Shown: piece after piece, positions 1 to 7,783 of the stretch | Position numbering within the stretch: position 1 is the stretch's first letter | Layout of the letters: each line of letters starts with the position of its first letter | Assembly: GCA_021775655.1 (NCBI GenBank) | Contig: JAJFHK010000120.1 | Coordinates: 1 to 9,215 of the forward strand | Reading direction: 5' to 3' | Source of the DNA: Filomicrobium sp. | GTDB lineage: Bacteria; Pseudomonadota; Alphaproteobacteria; Rhizobiales; Hyphomicrobiaceae | DNA: 9,215 nucleotides | Made by a program: the position numbers and the translations under genes | The notes under the pieces: generated by a model | Told to the model about the DNA's origin: nothing | The model's input: only the letters and a program-made list of their open reading frames with translations | The model's database searches: none

Positions 1-1575
1 CTTGGCGCGATTATCCTCCTCGCCCTGTTCGACATCGTGCGACGCTATATTCTGACGCGCATTGGCATGCGCCTCGAAACGGAACTCGGTGGCCCACTAC
101 TTGCCGCGTCCATCGACCAGTCCGCCAGCGGAAACGGTTCCGACATTCAGGCGCTACGCGACCTTGGCAGCGTGCGCAGCTTTGTCTCCGGACCTGTCGT
201 CCCTTTGTTGTTCGACCTTCCGGTAGCGCCGCTTTATATTCTGATGGTGTTCCTCATCCACCCAGATCTCGGCTGGATCACCATCGGAGGAAGCATTCTC
301 CTTCTCGTTTTCGCGCTGGCCAACCAAAAGCTGACTGCGGCACCGTTGTCGGAAGCAAGCGGCCACTCGATGGTTGCACTTGGCAGGGCACAAGCCCATA
401 CGCGAAATGCCGATGCCGTCCGCGCAATGGGAATGCTCCCCGATTGCGTGCGGGCCTGGGGCGAAGAAAATCGCAACGCTCTATCCAGCCAACGTATCGC
501 AAATGACCGCAATGCAATAATCTCCGGTTTATCGAAATTCGCACGGCTGATCTTGCAGATCGCGATCCTCGGCTGGGGTGCGTATTTAACCCTCGGCAAT
601 GAAGTCACCGCCGGCATGGCGATTGCTGCGTCCATCATCGGCAGCCGCGCACTTGCACCAATCGAAGGCGCGATTGAAGGTTGGCGAGGATTGTTGTCCG
701 CGCTGCAAAGCTATCAACGCGTCAGGCATGTACTTGCCCGCGCAACGGCCCGCTCGGAACGCATCGAGCTTCCCGTTCCCCAAGGCGACGTCGCGGTTGA
801 ACAGCTCGCCTATGTTGCACCTCAATCGAGCGACGCAATCATCAAGGGCATCACCATTGACGTTCCTCGCGGCACTCTGATCGCCTTGATCGGCCCAACT
901 GGCGCCGGCAAGTCGACGCTTGGCCGCATGCTGGTTGGCGCCATCGCACCCTCGAATGGAACAATCCGCCTCGACGGAGCCGACCTACAGAACTGGGATG
1001 CACTTCAGCGCGGAGAATACATCGGTTACCTTCCCCAAGGCGTCGAATTATTTCCCGGCACCATCGCTCAAAACATCGCACGACTACGCGACGACGCAAC
1101 TGACGAAGCTATCGTTGCCGCAGCTCGTTTTGCAGGGTCGCACGATTTGATCCTGCGCCAGAAGAATGGTTACGAGACAATGGTTCAACTCGGAGGCATG
1201 CCGCTTTCGGGTGGCGAACGCCAGCGTGTCGCATTGGCGCGTGCATTCTATGGCTCGCCAAAGCTGGTCGTTCTCGACGAACCCGACGCGAACCTCGATA
1301 GAGACGGTGAAACCGCACTCGCCAAATGCCTGCTTGGAGCAAAAGAGCGGGGCATCACCACAATCATCATCACGCAGCGCCCGGCCATGCTTCGCTATGT
1401 CGACCGCATTCTTGCTCTCACCGACGGCAGGGTCGAAGCCTACGGTCCGCGTGAAAAACTCTTGCGCCGCCCTGTCGAAACACAGCCCGCCGCCAACCAG
1501 GACCCGACAGCGCTGCCCAACACGGTCGCCGGATCACAGTCGGTCAGAACGACCAAAGGCGCGACCGCAAACTGA
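1..1575 (+). CDS. Type I secretion system permease/ATPase (PrtD-type ABC transporter), 5' partial
   Basis: This inner-membrane ABC exporter would use ATP hydrolysis to drive an unfolded substrate from cytoplasm to exterior, together with a membrane fusion protein and an outer-membrane channel. The frame is open from base 1 and upstream codons still match the family (hydrophobic residues leading into RRYILTRIGMRLETEL), so a GTG at 37 is not a real start and the N-terminal part lies outside the window. Codons 1-235 form the transmembrane domain, with family-typical stretches such as DLPVAPLYILMVFLIHP and NADAVRAMGMLP. The nucleotide-binding domain follows: Walker A GPTGAGKST (892-918), Q-loop LPQG near 1030, signature LSGGERQ (1204-1224), Walker B LVVLDE (1264-1281) and D-loop DANLD. 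The H-loop reads ITQRP, so glutamine (1375-1377) stands where histidine is expected. A roughly 35-residue polar tail follows the ATPase. The fusion-protein gene begins 66 bases downstream, consistent with an operon. Family assignment is firm; the substrate is unknown. Confidence 0.95.
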   Translation, partial: LGAIILLALFDIVRRYILTRIGMRLETELGGPLLAASIDQSASGNGSDIQALRDLGSVRSFVSGPVVPLLFDLPVAPLYILMVFLIHPDLGWITIGGSILLLVFALANQKLTAAPLSEASGHSMVALGRAQAHTRNADAVRAMGMLPDCVRAWGEENRNALSSQRIANDRNAIISGLSKFARLILQIAILGWGAYLTLGNEVTAGMAIAASIIGSRALAPIEGAIEGWRGLLSALQSYQRVRHVLARATARSERIELPVPQGDVAVEQLAYVAPQSSDAIIKGITIDVPRGTLIALIGPTGAGKSTLGRMLVGAIAPSNGTIRLDGADLQNWDALQRGEYIGYLPQGVELFPGTIAQNIARLRDDATDEAIVAAARFAGSHDLILRQKNGYETMVQLGGMPLSGGERQRVALARAFYGSPKLVVLDEPDANLDRDGETALAKCLLGAKERGITTIIITQRPAMLRYVDRILALTDGRVEAYGPREKLLRRPVETQPAANQDPTALPNTVAGSQSVRTTKGATAN

Positions 1576-1632
1576 TCGAACCCGTGCACGCAGAAGGTCG
1601 ACAACGGATCACCTCACAGCGATGAAAAACGC

Positions 1633-1636
1633 AGGA
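1633..1636 (+). promoter_or_regulatory. Ribosome binding site of the HlyD-family gene
   Basis: AGGA lies 5 bases before ATG 1642. It favours that ATG over the in-frame TTG immediately upstream, which would be only 2 bases away. Confidence 0.55.
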
Positions 1637-1641
1637 TATTG

Positions 1642-2991
1642 ATGGCCACGAACCCTTCACCAGCCGAGCATTCGAGCAACGCCTTCGACGACTGGCACAG
1701 GCCAGTTCGACGCAGTTACTGGGGCCCGACACTTTTTGGTATCGCCACACTTGTCTGCTTGCTCGGCAGTTTCGGCATCTGGGCTTCAACCGCTCAGCTT
1801 GCAAGCGCCACGGTGGCCCATGGCGTATTCGTTGCAACCGGCACCAACAAGACGATTCAGCATCTCGAAGGCGGCATTATCAACGAAATTCTCGTCGCGG
1901 AAGGCGAAAAAGTTGAGCCCGGACAGCCGCTCGTGCGCCTCGATGCAGAAAGAGTCGGCGCCGAATTGCGTCGCCACGAATTACAGCACAGAACGTTGGC
2001 GGCAACCATCGCCAGGTTGTCTGCCGAGCAAAGTGGTGCAGCAGATGTCAACTTCCCGCCCGAACTCCTGGAGACCGACAACGACCTGGAATTCCAAGGC
2101 ATCATCGCGTCACAGCGCAATCTCTTTAAGGCGCGTCGTGCCAAGCACCGCGACGAGATCAACATCCAGAACCGGCGCGTGTCTGCAATCGAAGAAGAGA
2201 TCGGCGGGCTAAAAGCGCAAAAGGCAGCCGCTGAAGATCAACTCGAACTTCTGGATAAAGAGCTGGCTGTGAACGAAGGGCTAATGGAAAAGGGACTTGC
2301 GCGGCTGACCAACGTACTGCAGTTGCGCCGTGCCGCAGTCAAGCTGAAGGGCGACATTGGCCAGTTCACATCAAACATCGGTCAGGGCCGACAGCGAATT
2401 CTCGAAACCGAAGCAGAAGTTCTGTCGATCAAATCGCGTCATGCCCAGGAAATGGCCGATCAGTATCGCGAGGCCCGTACAAAACTCGACGATGCCGCCG
2501 AACGCCTCAAGACCGCACGCGACATTGACCGAAGGCTCACAATCACAGCACCAGTGCGTGGTATCGTCATCAAGTTGCACTACCACACCGCCGGAGGGGT
2601 CGTAAGTCCAGGTGAAAAAATCATGGACATCCTTCCCACCGACGAGAAGCTGCTCGTCGAGGCTTTTGTGCGTCCTCAAGATATCGACCAGGTGCGCCAA
2701 GGTCTTGCTGCCGACCTTCGGCTGTCCGCACTCGATCAACGCACGACACCGGTTCTATTCGGCGAAGTCAATTATGTTTCCGCCGACACGATCGAGGGCA
2801 AACAACCCGGTGAACATTACTACATCGCCCGCATCAACATCCCCGAGGATCAGCTGGAAAGAATTAAAAACGTCGAGATTTCTCCGGGCATGCCGGCCGA
2901 GGTCTATATCAAGACCGGCGCGCGCACTCTGGTGCAATACATTGTGCGCCCGGTAACGAACAGCTTCTCGCGCGCTTTCCGCGAACAGTAA
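1642..2991 (+). CDS. HlyD-family type I secretion membrane fusion protein (PrtE-type periplasmic adaptor)
   Basis: This adaptor would link the inner-membrane ABC exporter encoded just upstream to an outer-membrane TolC-type channel. It has a short cytoplasmic N-terminus and one membrane anchor at about residues 29-49. The first half of the lipoyl/barrel-sandwich domain contains QHLEGGII (residues 73-80). A long charged region rich in Glu, Lys, Arg and Ala, probably helical hairpin or coiled coil, covers about residues 100-295. The second lipoyl half begins at LTITAPVRGIVIKL (from residue 299) and a beta-barrel region follows. The C-terminal VRPVTNSFSRAFREQ is typical of the type I secretion branch of HlyD proteins. 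At 449 residues it has a normal family length. I chose ATG 1642 over the adjacent TTG 1639 because the AGGA at 1633-1636 is 5 bases from the ATG but only 2 from the TTG. It is probably cotranscribed with the ABC gene. No defect is seen. Confidence 0.95.
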   Translation: MATNPSPAEHSSNAFDDWHRPVRRSYWGPTLFGIATLVCLLGSFGIWASTAQLASATVAHGVFVATGTNKTIQHLEGGIINEILVAEGEKVEPGQPLVRLDAERVGAELRRHELQHRTLAATIARLSAEQSGAADVNFPPELLETDNDLEFQGIIASQRNLFKARRAKHRDEINIQNRRVSAIEEEIGGLKAQKAAAEDQLELLDKELAVNEGLMEKGLARLTNVLQLRRAAVKLKGDIGQFTSNIGQGRQRILETEAEVLSIKSRHAQEMADQYREARTKLDDAAERLKTARDIDRRLTITAPVRGIVIKLHYHTAGGVVSPGEKIMDILPTDEKLLVEAFVRPQDIDQVRQGLAADLRLSALDQRTTPVLFGEVNYVSADTIEGKQPGEHYYIARINIPEDQLERIKNVEISPGMPAEVYIKTGARTLVQYIVRPVTNSFSRAFREQ

Positions 2992-3099
2992 GCTAGTATC
3001 CCGATTCAATGGAATAAAGCCGACGCATTTGGGCGTTCCGCCGCAAAAAAGCTCAACTCTTGCCGAATGTCCGAACGTAATACCGTCAGGCGCCTAACT

Positions 3100-3104
3100 G
3101 AGGA
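3100..3104 (+). promoter_or_regulatory. Ribosome binding site of the substrate-binding/OmpA gene
   Basis: GAGGA lies 8 bases before TTG 3113 and 11 before ATG 3116. Spacing slightly favours the TTG and codon preference favours the ATG. The choice changes the signal peptide by one residue. Confidence 0.5.
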
Positions 3105-3115
3105 ACTGGACGTTG

Positions 3116-4726
3116 ATGATGTTGAGAAGTGGCGTAATCAGACTTTGTATCGCGGCCATTTTCTTAGTTGGATTGCAATCTGCTGGTGCCAACGCCGACG
3201 ATGTCACTCTTCGCATGAAGGGCGGCGCCTTCGAACTCAACGGCGATCTGAAGGCTTTTGACGGAAAGAATTATATCATCAAGTCCCCCGACCTCGGACT
3301 TGTTGAAATGGATGCATCCCGCTTCGATTGCATTGGCGAAGGATGCCCAAAAAGCGGCGGTAACGGCATTGTTCCTCAGATTACCGGCGCAGCAATCGCC
3401 CCCTACATCACCACCGGAAACCTCGGCTCAGCTACGCTGGTTGGCGGTAGCGCCATCGGCACGCAGTTTGTCCCCGAACTGGTCGCCTCCTATGCAGCAG
3501 CAAATGGCCTGACGTTGCAAAAGACCGTCGGTCGCGACGATCGCGATCTCGTCTTCACGTTTGCCGGAAGTGATGGTGCCACCGCTGGAATCCTTACAAT
3601 AAAACGTCGTGGTGAAAGCGCCGGTATGAGCGCGCTCCATGAGGACGAAGCCGACTTTGTCTGGTCATCCCGGCCAATCAGCGACGAAGAGGCTTCAGGC
3701 TTTGCGCGCCAGGGTATAGACATGCGTGCGCCCGGCAACGAGCACGTCTTCGCACTCGATGCACTGGTCGTCCTTGTACATCGCGACAATCCTATTCTTT
3801 CTCTGACCCCGGATAGCATCGCTGCTATTTTCTCCGGTCAGATTACCGACTGGTCGGAACTGGGCAGTGCGCCTGGAAAGATCACCGTCTACGCACCGAT
3901 TGCATCTATGGGCACGTGGACGACGTTCGAAGACACGATTCTCAAACCCCGGGGCCTGACGCTGACACCCGATGCAACGCGCCTGCCCACTGCAGTCGAA
4001 TGGTCAGATGCAGTCGCCGCCGATCCCAATGGCATCGGCGTCAATATGATCGCCTACGTACGCAACGCCAAAGCACTCAACATCGAACAAAGCTGCGGGC
4101 TAATCTCCAGGCCTTCAATTTTCTCTGCTAAGACCGAAGAGTTCCCGCTATCGCGCAGACTTTACTTCTACACCAAGGGCGAACCTCGCTCCCGCCTCGC
4201 CCGTGAGCTGTTGGCGTTTGCCCTATCTGCGCGGGCTCAAGAAGCCCTAACCAATGCCAAATTCGTTGATCAGGCGCCCGAACTCATTCCCTTCCGCGAA
4301 CAAGGCGGACGCATCGCCTATGCGCTGAATGCTCAGGACGAGGACTTCCGACTAGAAGTCATGCGCAATCTTCTCTCCGACATCTCTCCAGCCAGCCGGT
4401 TGTCGACGACCTTCCGCTTTGCTCTGGGTTCGGCATTCCTTGACAGCAAGGCGGAAGAGGATGTGCGTCGGCTCGCCCGCGTACTCAAGGACTCCTCCTA
4501 CAGCGGGCGAACCGTTATGCTGATCGGGTTTGCGGACGCCGCCGGCAGGTTTGACGTCAACCAACAAGTGTCGCTTGCTCGCGCCCAGACCGTTGCCACA
4601 GCACTTGGCGCCGCTGGATATCGTGGAGCCGTAGCGAAAGCCTATGGAGAACTTGCACCCGTCGCCTGTAACGATACTCCAGGGGGCCGCAACCTGAACC
4701 GACGTGTCGAGGTTTGGATTAAGTAA
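3116..4726 (+). CDS. Exported substrate-binding (PstS-like) protein fused to a C-terminal OmpA peptidoglycan-binding domain
   Basis: A periplasmic protein probably tethered to the cell wall. Residues 1-27 form a signal peptide with a hydrophobic core and a likely cleavage at AGANA/DD. A small module of about 50 residues follows, ending FDCIGEGCP with cysteines 72 and 77. Residues of about 98-390 resemble the phosphate-binding-like periplasmic fold (PBP-like_2 type): GSATLVGGSAIG at the start, FALDALVVLVHRDNPI, and SIAAIFSGQITDWSELG, a hallmark of PstS-like proteins. The C-terminal ~100 residues are an OmpA-like domain: GFADAAG, then SLARA, then GRNLNRRVEVWIK. Asp474 and Arg489 are 15 residues apart, as are the diaminopimelate-contacting Asp271 and Arg286 of Acinetobacter OmpA. 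Starts are ambiguous: TTG 3113, ATG 3116 and ATG 3119 are consecutive codons. No ABC permease genes are adjacent, so uptake is not implied; a scavenging, sensing or wall-associated role is inference. The ligand is unknown. Confidence 0.9.
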   Translation: MMLRSGVIRLCIAAIFLVGLQSAGANADDVTLRMKGGAFELNGDLKAFDGKNYIIKSPDLGLVEMDASRFDCIGEGCPKSGGNGIVPQITGAAIAPYITTGNLGSATLVGGSAIGTQFVPELVASYAAANGLTLQKTVGRDDRDLVFTFAGSDGATAGILTIKRRGESAGMSALHEDEADFVWSSRPISDEEASGFARQGIDMRAPGNEHVFALDALVVLVHRDNPILSLTPDSIAAIFSGQITDWSELGSAPGKITVYAPIASMGTWTTFEDTILKPRGLTLTPDATRLPTAVEWSDAVAADPNGIGVNMIAYVRNAKALNIEQSCGLISRPSIFSAKTEEFPLSRRLYFYTKGEPRSRLARELLAFALSARAQEALTNAKFVDQAPELIPFREQGGRIAYALNAQDEDFRLEVMRNLLSDISPASRLSTTFRFALGSAFLDSKAEEDVRRLARVLKDSSYSGRTVMLIGFADAAGRFDVNQQVSLARAQTVATALGAAGYRGAVAKAYGELAPVACNDTPGGRNLNRRVEVWIK

Positions 4727-4836
4727 TCCCGATCGGCGTGCGATGCATTGATTTATAGACGAACCTCAATGGGAATAACGCGGCTTAGCTGCGGCAAAGA
4801 GTCGAAAACGACCTTGAGTATAAAAATAACGACGCC

Positions 4837-4840
4837 GAGG
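4837..4840 (+). promoter_or_regulatory. Ribosome binding site deciding the TctC-like start
   Basis: GAGG is 9 bases before ATG 4850. Together with the signal peptide beginning right there, it rejects the longer reading from TTG 4748 or ATG 4769. Confidence 0.6.
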
Positions 4841-4849
4841 ATTGTGTTT

Positions 4850-5863
4850 ATGATGTGTACCCGAGCCATCACCGCGATTTTGCTGGTTGCAATCTCATCT
4901 GTACTTCCCTTGTGGCTCGCGGCGCCTGCAAACGCCGCATGGCAACCATCGAAACCGATTACGTTCATTGTGATGGCTGGCAAAGGCGGCGGAGCGGATA
5001 AGGCTGTGCGCTTTCTCGTAAAGACCATGACAGCGCGCAATCTGTTAGGAGTGCCTTTCGAAATCATAAATATCCCCGGCAACTCAGGTGGCGACGCGCT
5101 TGCTGAGCTTCAGCGCCGCCAAGGCGACGACCACGCGATCTTGTTCACGCTCAATAGCTTCTACACGACACCCATGAAGAAGCCCGAACTCAAGATCGAT
5201 ATCTCAAAATTCACGCCCATTGCCCGCCTCGCTCAAGACGTTTTTCTCTTGTGGGTCAACTCTGACCGCAAGGACATCAACACCATCGACGATTTCGTTA
5301 AGGCCGCGCGCGAGAAAGGGTCGGACTGGGTTATGTCAGGAACCGGAAGCGGTTCCGAAGACAATCTGCTAACCGACTTCTTCAATTCCATGTATGGACT
5401 GAACATCACTTATCGCCCGTTGAAGGGCGGCGGGGCGGTCGCCAAGGAACTCGTCGCAAACAAATGCGATTCAACCGTCAATAACCCATCCGAGCAAGCG
5501 AAGTATTATGCCGAGGGACTAACCAAACCGATTGTTGCCATAACGCCCGCCCGCCTCGAACAATACAGGCGCATCCCGACCCTAAATGAAACCGGCATGT
5601 CGTTTCACTACTACATGCAGCGTTCCGTCGTTGGGGCTCCAGCGATGAGCAACGGCGCACGTGCTTATTATGGTGACCTGTTCAAGAACCTGTTCAACTC
5701 GGCCGAATGGCAAGGCTACCGCAAAAAGAACAGCCTTGGGGGAAAACTGCTGACCGGAGACAACCTGAAGAAATACTGGAGGAAGCAACAGGAAAAGCAC
5801 CGGCGCTGGAGAATGACAATCGAAGTTCTGCAGTCCTTAGGCCCAACCATCTCGCAGAATTGA
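4850..5863 (+). CDS. Tripartite tricarboxylate transporter-type (TctC/Bug family) periplasmic solute-binding protein
   Basis: A secreted solute-binding protein of the Bug/TctC family, which captures small, mostly carboxylated compounds in the periplasm. With ATG 4850 the product is 337 residues, close to the family norm. It has a 29-residue signal peptide (hydrophobic core, cleavage at PANA/AW). Mature features include KPITFIVMAGKGGGADKAVRFL, shortened to its key elements: the first strand followed by a glycine-rich ligand loop. IPGNSGGDALAEL corresponds to the usual ENRPGAGG-type segment. FTPIARL and DDFVKAAREKG are also typical, as is the GTGSGSEDNL loop. The frame stays open upstream to TTG 4748, but that would add 34 residues before the signal peptide. 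GAGG at 4837-4840, 9 bases before ATG 4850, supports the shorter form. No membrane subunits (TctA, TctB) are in the window; orphan members are common in this family. Ligand cannot be read from sequence. Confidence 0.88.
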   Translation: MMCTRAITAILLVAISSVLPLWLAAPANAAWQPSKPITFIVMAGKGGGADKAVRFLVKTMTARNLLGVPFEIINIPGNSGGDALAELQRRQGDDHAILFTLNSFYTTPMKKPELKIDISKFTPIARLAQDVFLLWVNSDRKDINTIDDFVKAAREKGSDWVMSGTGSGSEDNLLTDFFNSMYGLNITYRPLKGGGAVAKELVANKCDSTVNNPSEQAKYYAEGLTKPIVAITPARLEQYRRIPTLNETGMSFHYYMQRSVVGAPAMSNGARAYYGDLFKNLFNSAEWQGYRKKNSLGGKLLTGDNLKKYWRKQQEKHRRWRMTIEVLQSLGPTISQN

Positions 5864-6128
5864 CGCCGGTTGGTTGCCGCGGATGTTCAACCAGTCTGTC
5901 GGCCTCAACTCACCCCATCACATTCCCGGCAAGCAGCAAAGCCGCCGCCCTCAACCCAGGCCACAGCAAAGTTGGCGCCACGGGTATCATAGAAGATTCG
6001 GCTTTCTGACACCTTCGTAACCCTATCGACGCTTTGTACGACGGTTTAACGCGCATTGCCTTGCCTCGGCCTCGAATGTGCGGAAACGTACGCATCACCC
6101 CCACGATCGAGAAGATGAGCCTTCCACA
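5864..6128. other. Intergenic region between the TctC-like gene and the XRE regulator
   Basis: I see no gene supported by family resemblance in these 265 bases. A short inverted repeat, TGGTTG (5871-5876) and CAACCA (5888-5893), sits just after the TctC-like stop, but no run of T follows it. The promoter of the XRE gene presumably lies here; I could not pick a convincing -35/-10 pair. Confidence 0.5.
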
Positions 6129-6902
6129 ATGCCCAGCGACCCGCAGGTCTCCAACGAGAACAGCCTTGCCATCGCATTGAAAGTTCGCGAGGAGATCGCG
6201 CGGCGGCGCATCACCCGGCAGCAACTCGCCGTCGATGCGCGCATCAGCTTGTCGACTTTGGAAAAAGCATTGTCAGGCCGCCGGCCGTTCACAATTGCCA
6301 CACTGGTCCGGCTTGAAGAAGCGCTGGGACTGAGCCTGCGCGGCCGCTCCGACGGAAACGGCTCAGCAATGGCCGAGACGATCACGTCATTGGCACCGGA
6401 AAATCTCGGCTCGTATGCACGTCCGGCCGTCACATGGATCGAAGGCTCATACCTAACGCTGCGCCCATCGTTTGGCGATCACTCCGCCGTATACGCCTAC
6501 CGTACCGAGATCGCCTGGGACGAAGGAACTTCAAGCCTTACCTTTCGCGAAGCCGAACGCATGGATCATGCCTTCACTCAGTGGGGACAAGTCTCGATCC
6601 CTCATCAGTCGGGACACATCTATCTCGTCACGAACCGTCACGGTCAATTCAGGCTGGTCGTTGTCTCAAGACCCCTCATCAATGGCGAGATGCTTGGCAT
6701 CCTGACCACTCTCCAAGCCGGGCGCGGGGCTCAATTAATTCCCGTCTCGACGCCGATCGCACTGCTGCCGATCAAGAGATCGAAAAAGGTTCACTTTGGC
6801 CGCATCGGCAAAGGCCATACTGCCTATAACGAATACAACACTGCTCTGCGCCGTGCCGTCGACGAACCCTTCGCATTGCTATTGTCTCCGGGTCGACGCT
6901 AA
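6129..6902 (+). CDS. XRE-family helix-turn-helix transcriptional regulator with an uncharacterised C-terminal domain
   Basis: Probable DNA-binding regulator of 257 residues. Residues of about 17-71 form a Cro/C1-type helix-turn-helix: REEIARRRITRQQLAVDA gives the first two helices, and ISLSTLEKALSGRRPF the turn and recognition helix, followed by TLVRLEEALG. Residues of about 90-250 form a second domain with no signature of a classical ligand-binding fold that I recognise. It contains ITSLAPENLGSY, YLTLRPSF, PHQSGHIYLV, LTTLQAGRGAQLIPVSTP and IALLPI. The overall arrangement resembles regulators I know from rhizobia and relatives, where the C-terminal half is conserved but unnamed. An in-frame GTG at 6078 would extend it by 17 polar residues (MRKRTHHPHD...). 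I prefer ATG 6129 because the extension is unlike a domain and has no good ribosome site; the site for 6129 is also weak. It converges on the YihY-like gene and shares four bases with it. Targets unknown. Confidence 0.85.
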   Translation: MPSDPQVSNENSLAIALKVREEIARRRITRQQLAVDARISLSTLEKALSGRRPFTIATLVRLEEALGLSLRGRSDGNGSAMAETITSLAPENLGSYARPAVTWIEGSYLTLRPSFGDHSAVYAYRTEIAWDEGTSSLTFREAERMDHAFTQWGQVSIPHQSGHIYLVTNRHGQFRLVVVSRPLINGEMLGILTTLQAGRGAQLIPVSTPIALLPIKRSKKVHFGRIGKGHTAYNEYNTALRRAVDEPFALLLSPGRR

Positions 6903-7783
6903 ACAGACCGCCGCGAATGGACGAGGTGATCCTTTACATCTCGCCGGTCTGCATCCATACGCAGCTTCTTCAATTCGATCAGACCACGATTCAATTCTGC
7001 GCCCAGAATGATAATGACCGCAGTCACTTGGAAGAAAATCATGGCCACCATCAGCTGCGAGAGTCCGGCGTAGAACCGGCTGTAGTCACTGAACTCAAGG
7101 TAATAAGAATAGAGCCCGGCAACCGCCACCCACAAAAACGTCGACAACGCAACGCCTGGAAGCACGTCGCGCACAGTGCGTTTGCCGGCAGCAAGCCACA
7201 GGTGCAAAGCAAGAAGCTGCGTACCTATCACTGCGCCGGCTAGCAGGTAACGAAACCCGAATGCCATCCAAGTCGAGTCGAGCAAGGACTTCAACCACGA
7301 GGGTTCGAAATTCGCGGCAACCCCTGGGCCGACGATAATGGCCCACGTCAATACCAGCATCGACAATGCGCTGATAAGCACAAACAGCATGCTCCGCATC
7401 AACACCAGCGGGTACATCAGCGTTTCATATTCACGATAAGCTCCGTTCAAGGCTGCACGCATTGTCTCTATCGCACTCGTCGCAAAGAACAGCGCAATGC
7501 CGCCACCGACTGTCAGGAGATCGATGCGGGTGTTGCTCATGATTGAAACGACTTGCGGAGCAAGCACGCTGGCAACGTCCCTAGGTAAAATATCGAACAA
7601 GTGCGCGACTGCGTCCTTCGCCAATTCTGGCGTACCGATAAGACCGGCAAGACCGGCAAGAAAGATGCAGAACGGAAAGATGGAGATGATAAACGAATAG
7701 GCGACCGCTCCAGCAAGCGAGAATCCGGAATGCTCGTAGAGTCGGTAGATAGCCTTGAGGACTTCGCTTCGTTCTTCGGACAT
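6899..7783 (-). CDS. YihY/BrkB-family inner-membrane protein
   Basis: A polytopic inner-membrane protein of 294 residues in the YihY/BrkB family (older annotations call it ribonuclease BN, now considered wrong). Its molecular function is not established. About six hydrophobic segments are visible, near residues 20-50, 88-110, 122-155, 175-200, 208-230 and 241-267. Family hallmarks include GAVAYSFIISIFPFCIFLAG in the first segment, IALFFATSAIETMRAALNGAY in the second (key part FATSAIETMRAALN), and LGAELNRGL at the end of the last. The C-terminal tail is short and strongly charged (DADRRDVKDH). Start ATG 7781-7783 gives the expected N-terminus. AGAAAGAG (7789-7796 read on the minus strand) lies 5 bases upstream and could serve as a purine-rich ribosome site. 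The stop TAG at 6899-6901 overlaps the stop of the convergent XRE gene. It is divergent from the gene starting at 8050. Confidence 0.92.
   Translation of the reverse strand: MSEERSEVLKAIYRLYEHSGFSLAGAVAYSFIISIFPFCIFLAGLAGLIGTPELAKDAVAHLFDILPRDVASVLAPQVVSIMSNTRIDLLTVGGGIALFFATSAIETMRAALNGAYREYETLMYPLVLMRSMLFVLISALSMLVLTWAIIVGPGVAANFEPSWLKSLLDSTWMAFGFRYLLAGAVIGTQLLALHLWLAAGKRTVRDVLPGVALSTFLWVAVAGLYSYYLEFSDYSRFYAGLSQLMVAMIFFQVTAVIIILGAELNRGLIELKKLRMDADRRDVKDHLVHSRRSV

Noticed and set aside
3067..3261. Short open frame of 64 residues starting before the substrate-binding/OmpA gene
   Set aside because: It overlaps the real gene for most of its length in another frame, with no family resemblance and no ribosome site.
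4729..4736. Eight-base palindrome CCGATCGG just after the substrate-binding/OmpA gene
   Set aside because: A single short perfect palindrome with no loop or T tract; expected by chance in a window this size.
4819..4824. TATAAA resembling a -10 box before the TctC-like gene
   Set aside because: No -35-like element at suitable spacing; too weak to call a promoter.
5843..5893. Three mutually pairing short elements (CAACCA, TGGTTG, CAACCA) at the end of and just after the TctC-like gene, resembling a terminator or attenuator
   Set aside because: Stems are only 6 bases, no T run follows, and the first copy is fixed by the coding sequence.
5707..6009. Open frame of 100 residues across the end of the TctC-like gene and the following gap
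   Set aside because: Half of it is an out-of-frame shadow of the TctC-like gene and the rest has no recognisable protein character.
7641..7658. Nine-base tandem repeat (AGACCGGCA twice)
   Set aside because: It lies inside the YihY-like gene and simply encodes LAGLAG in the first membrane segment.
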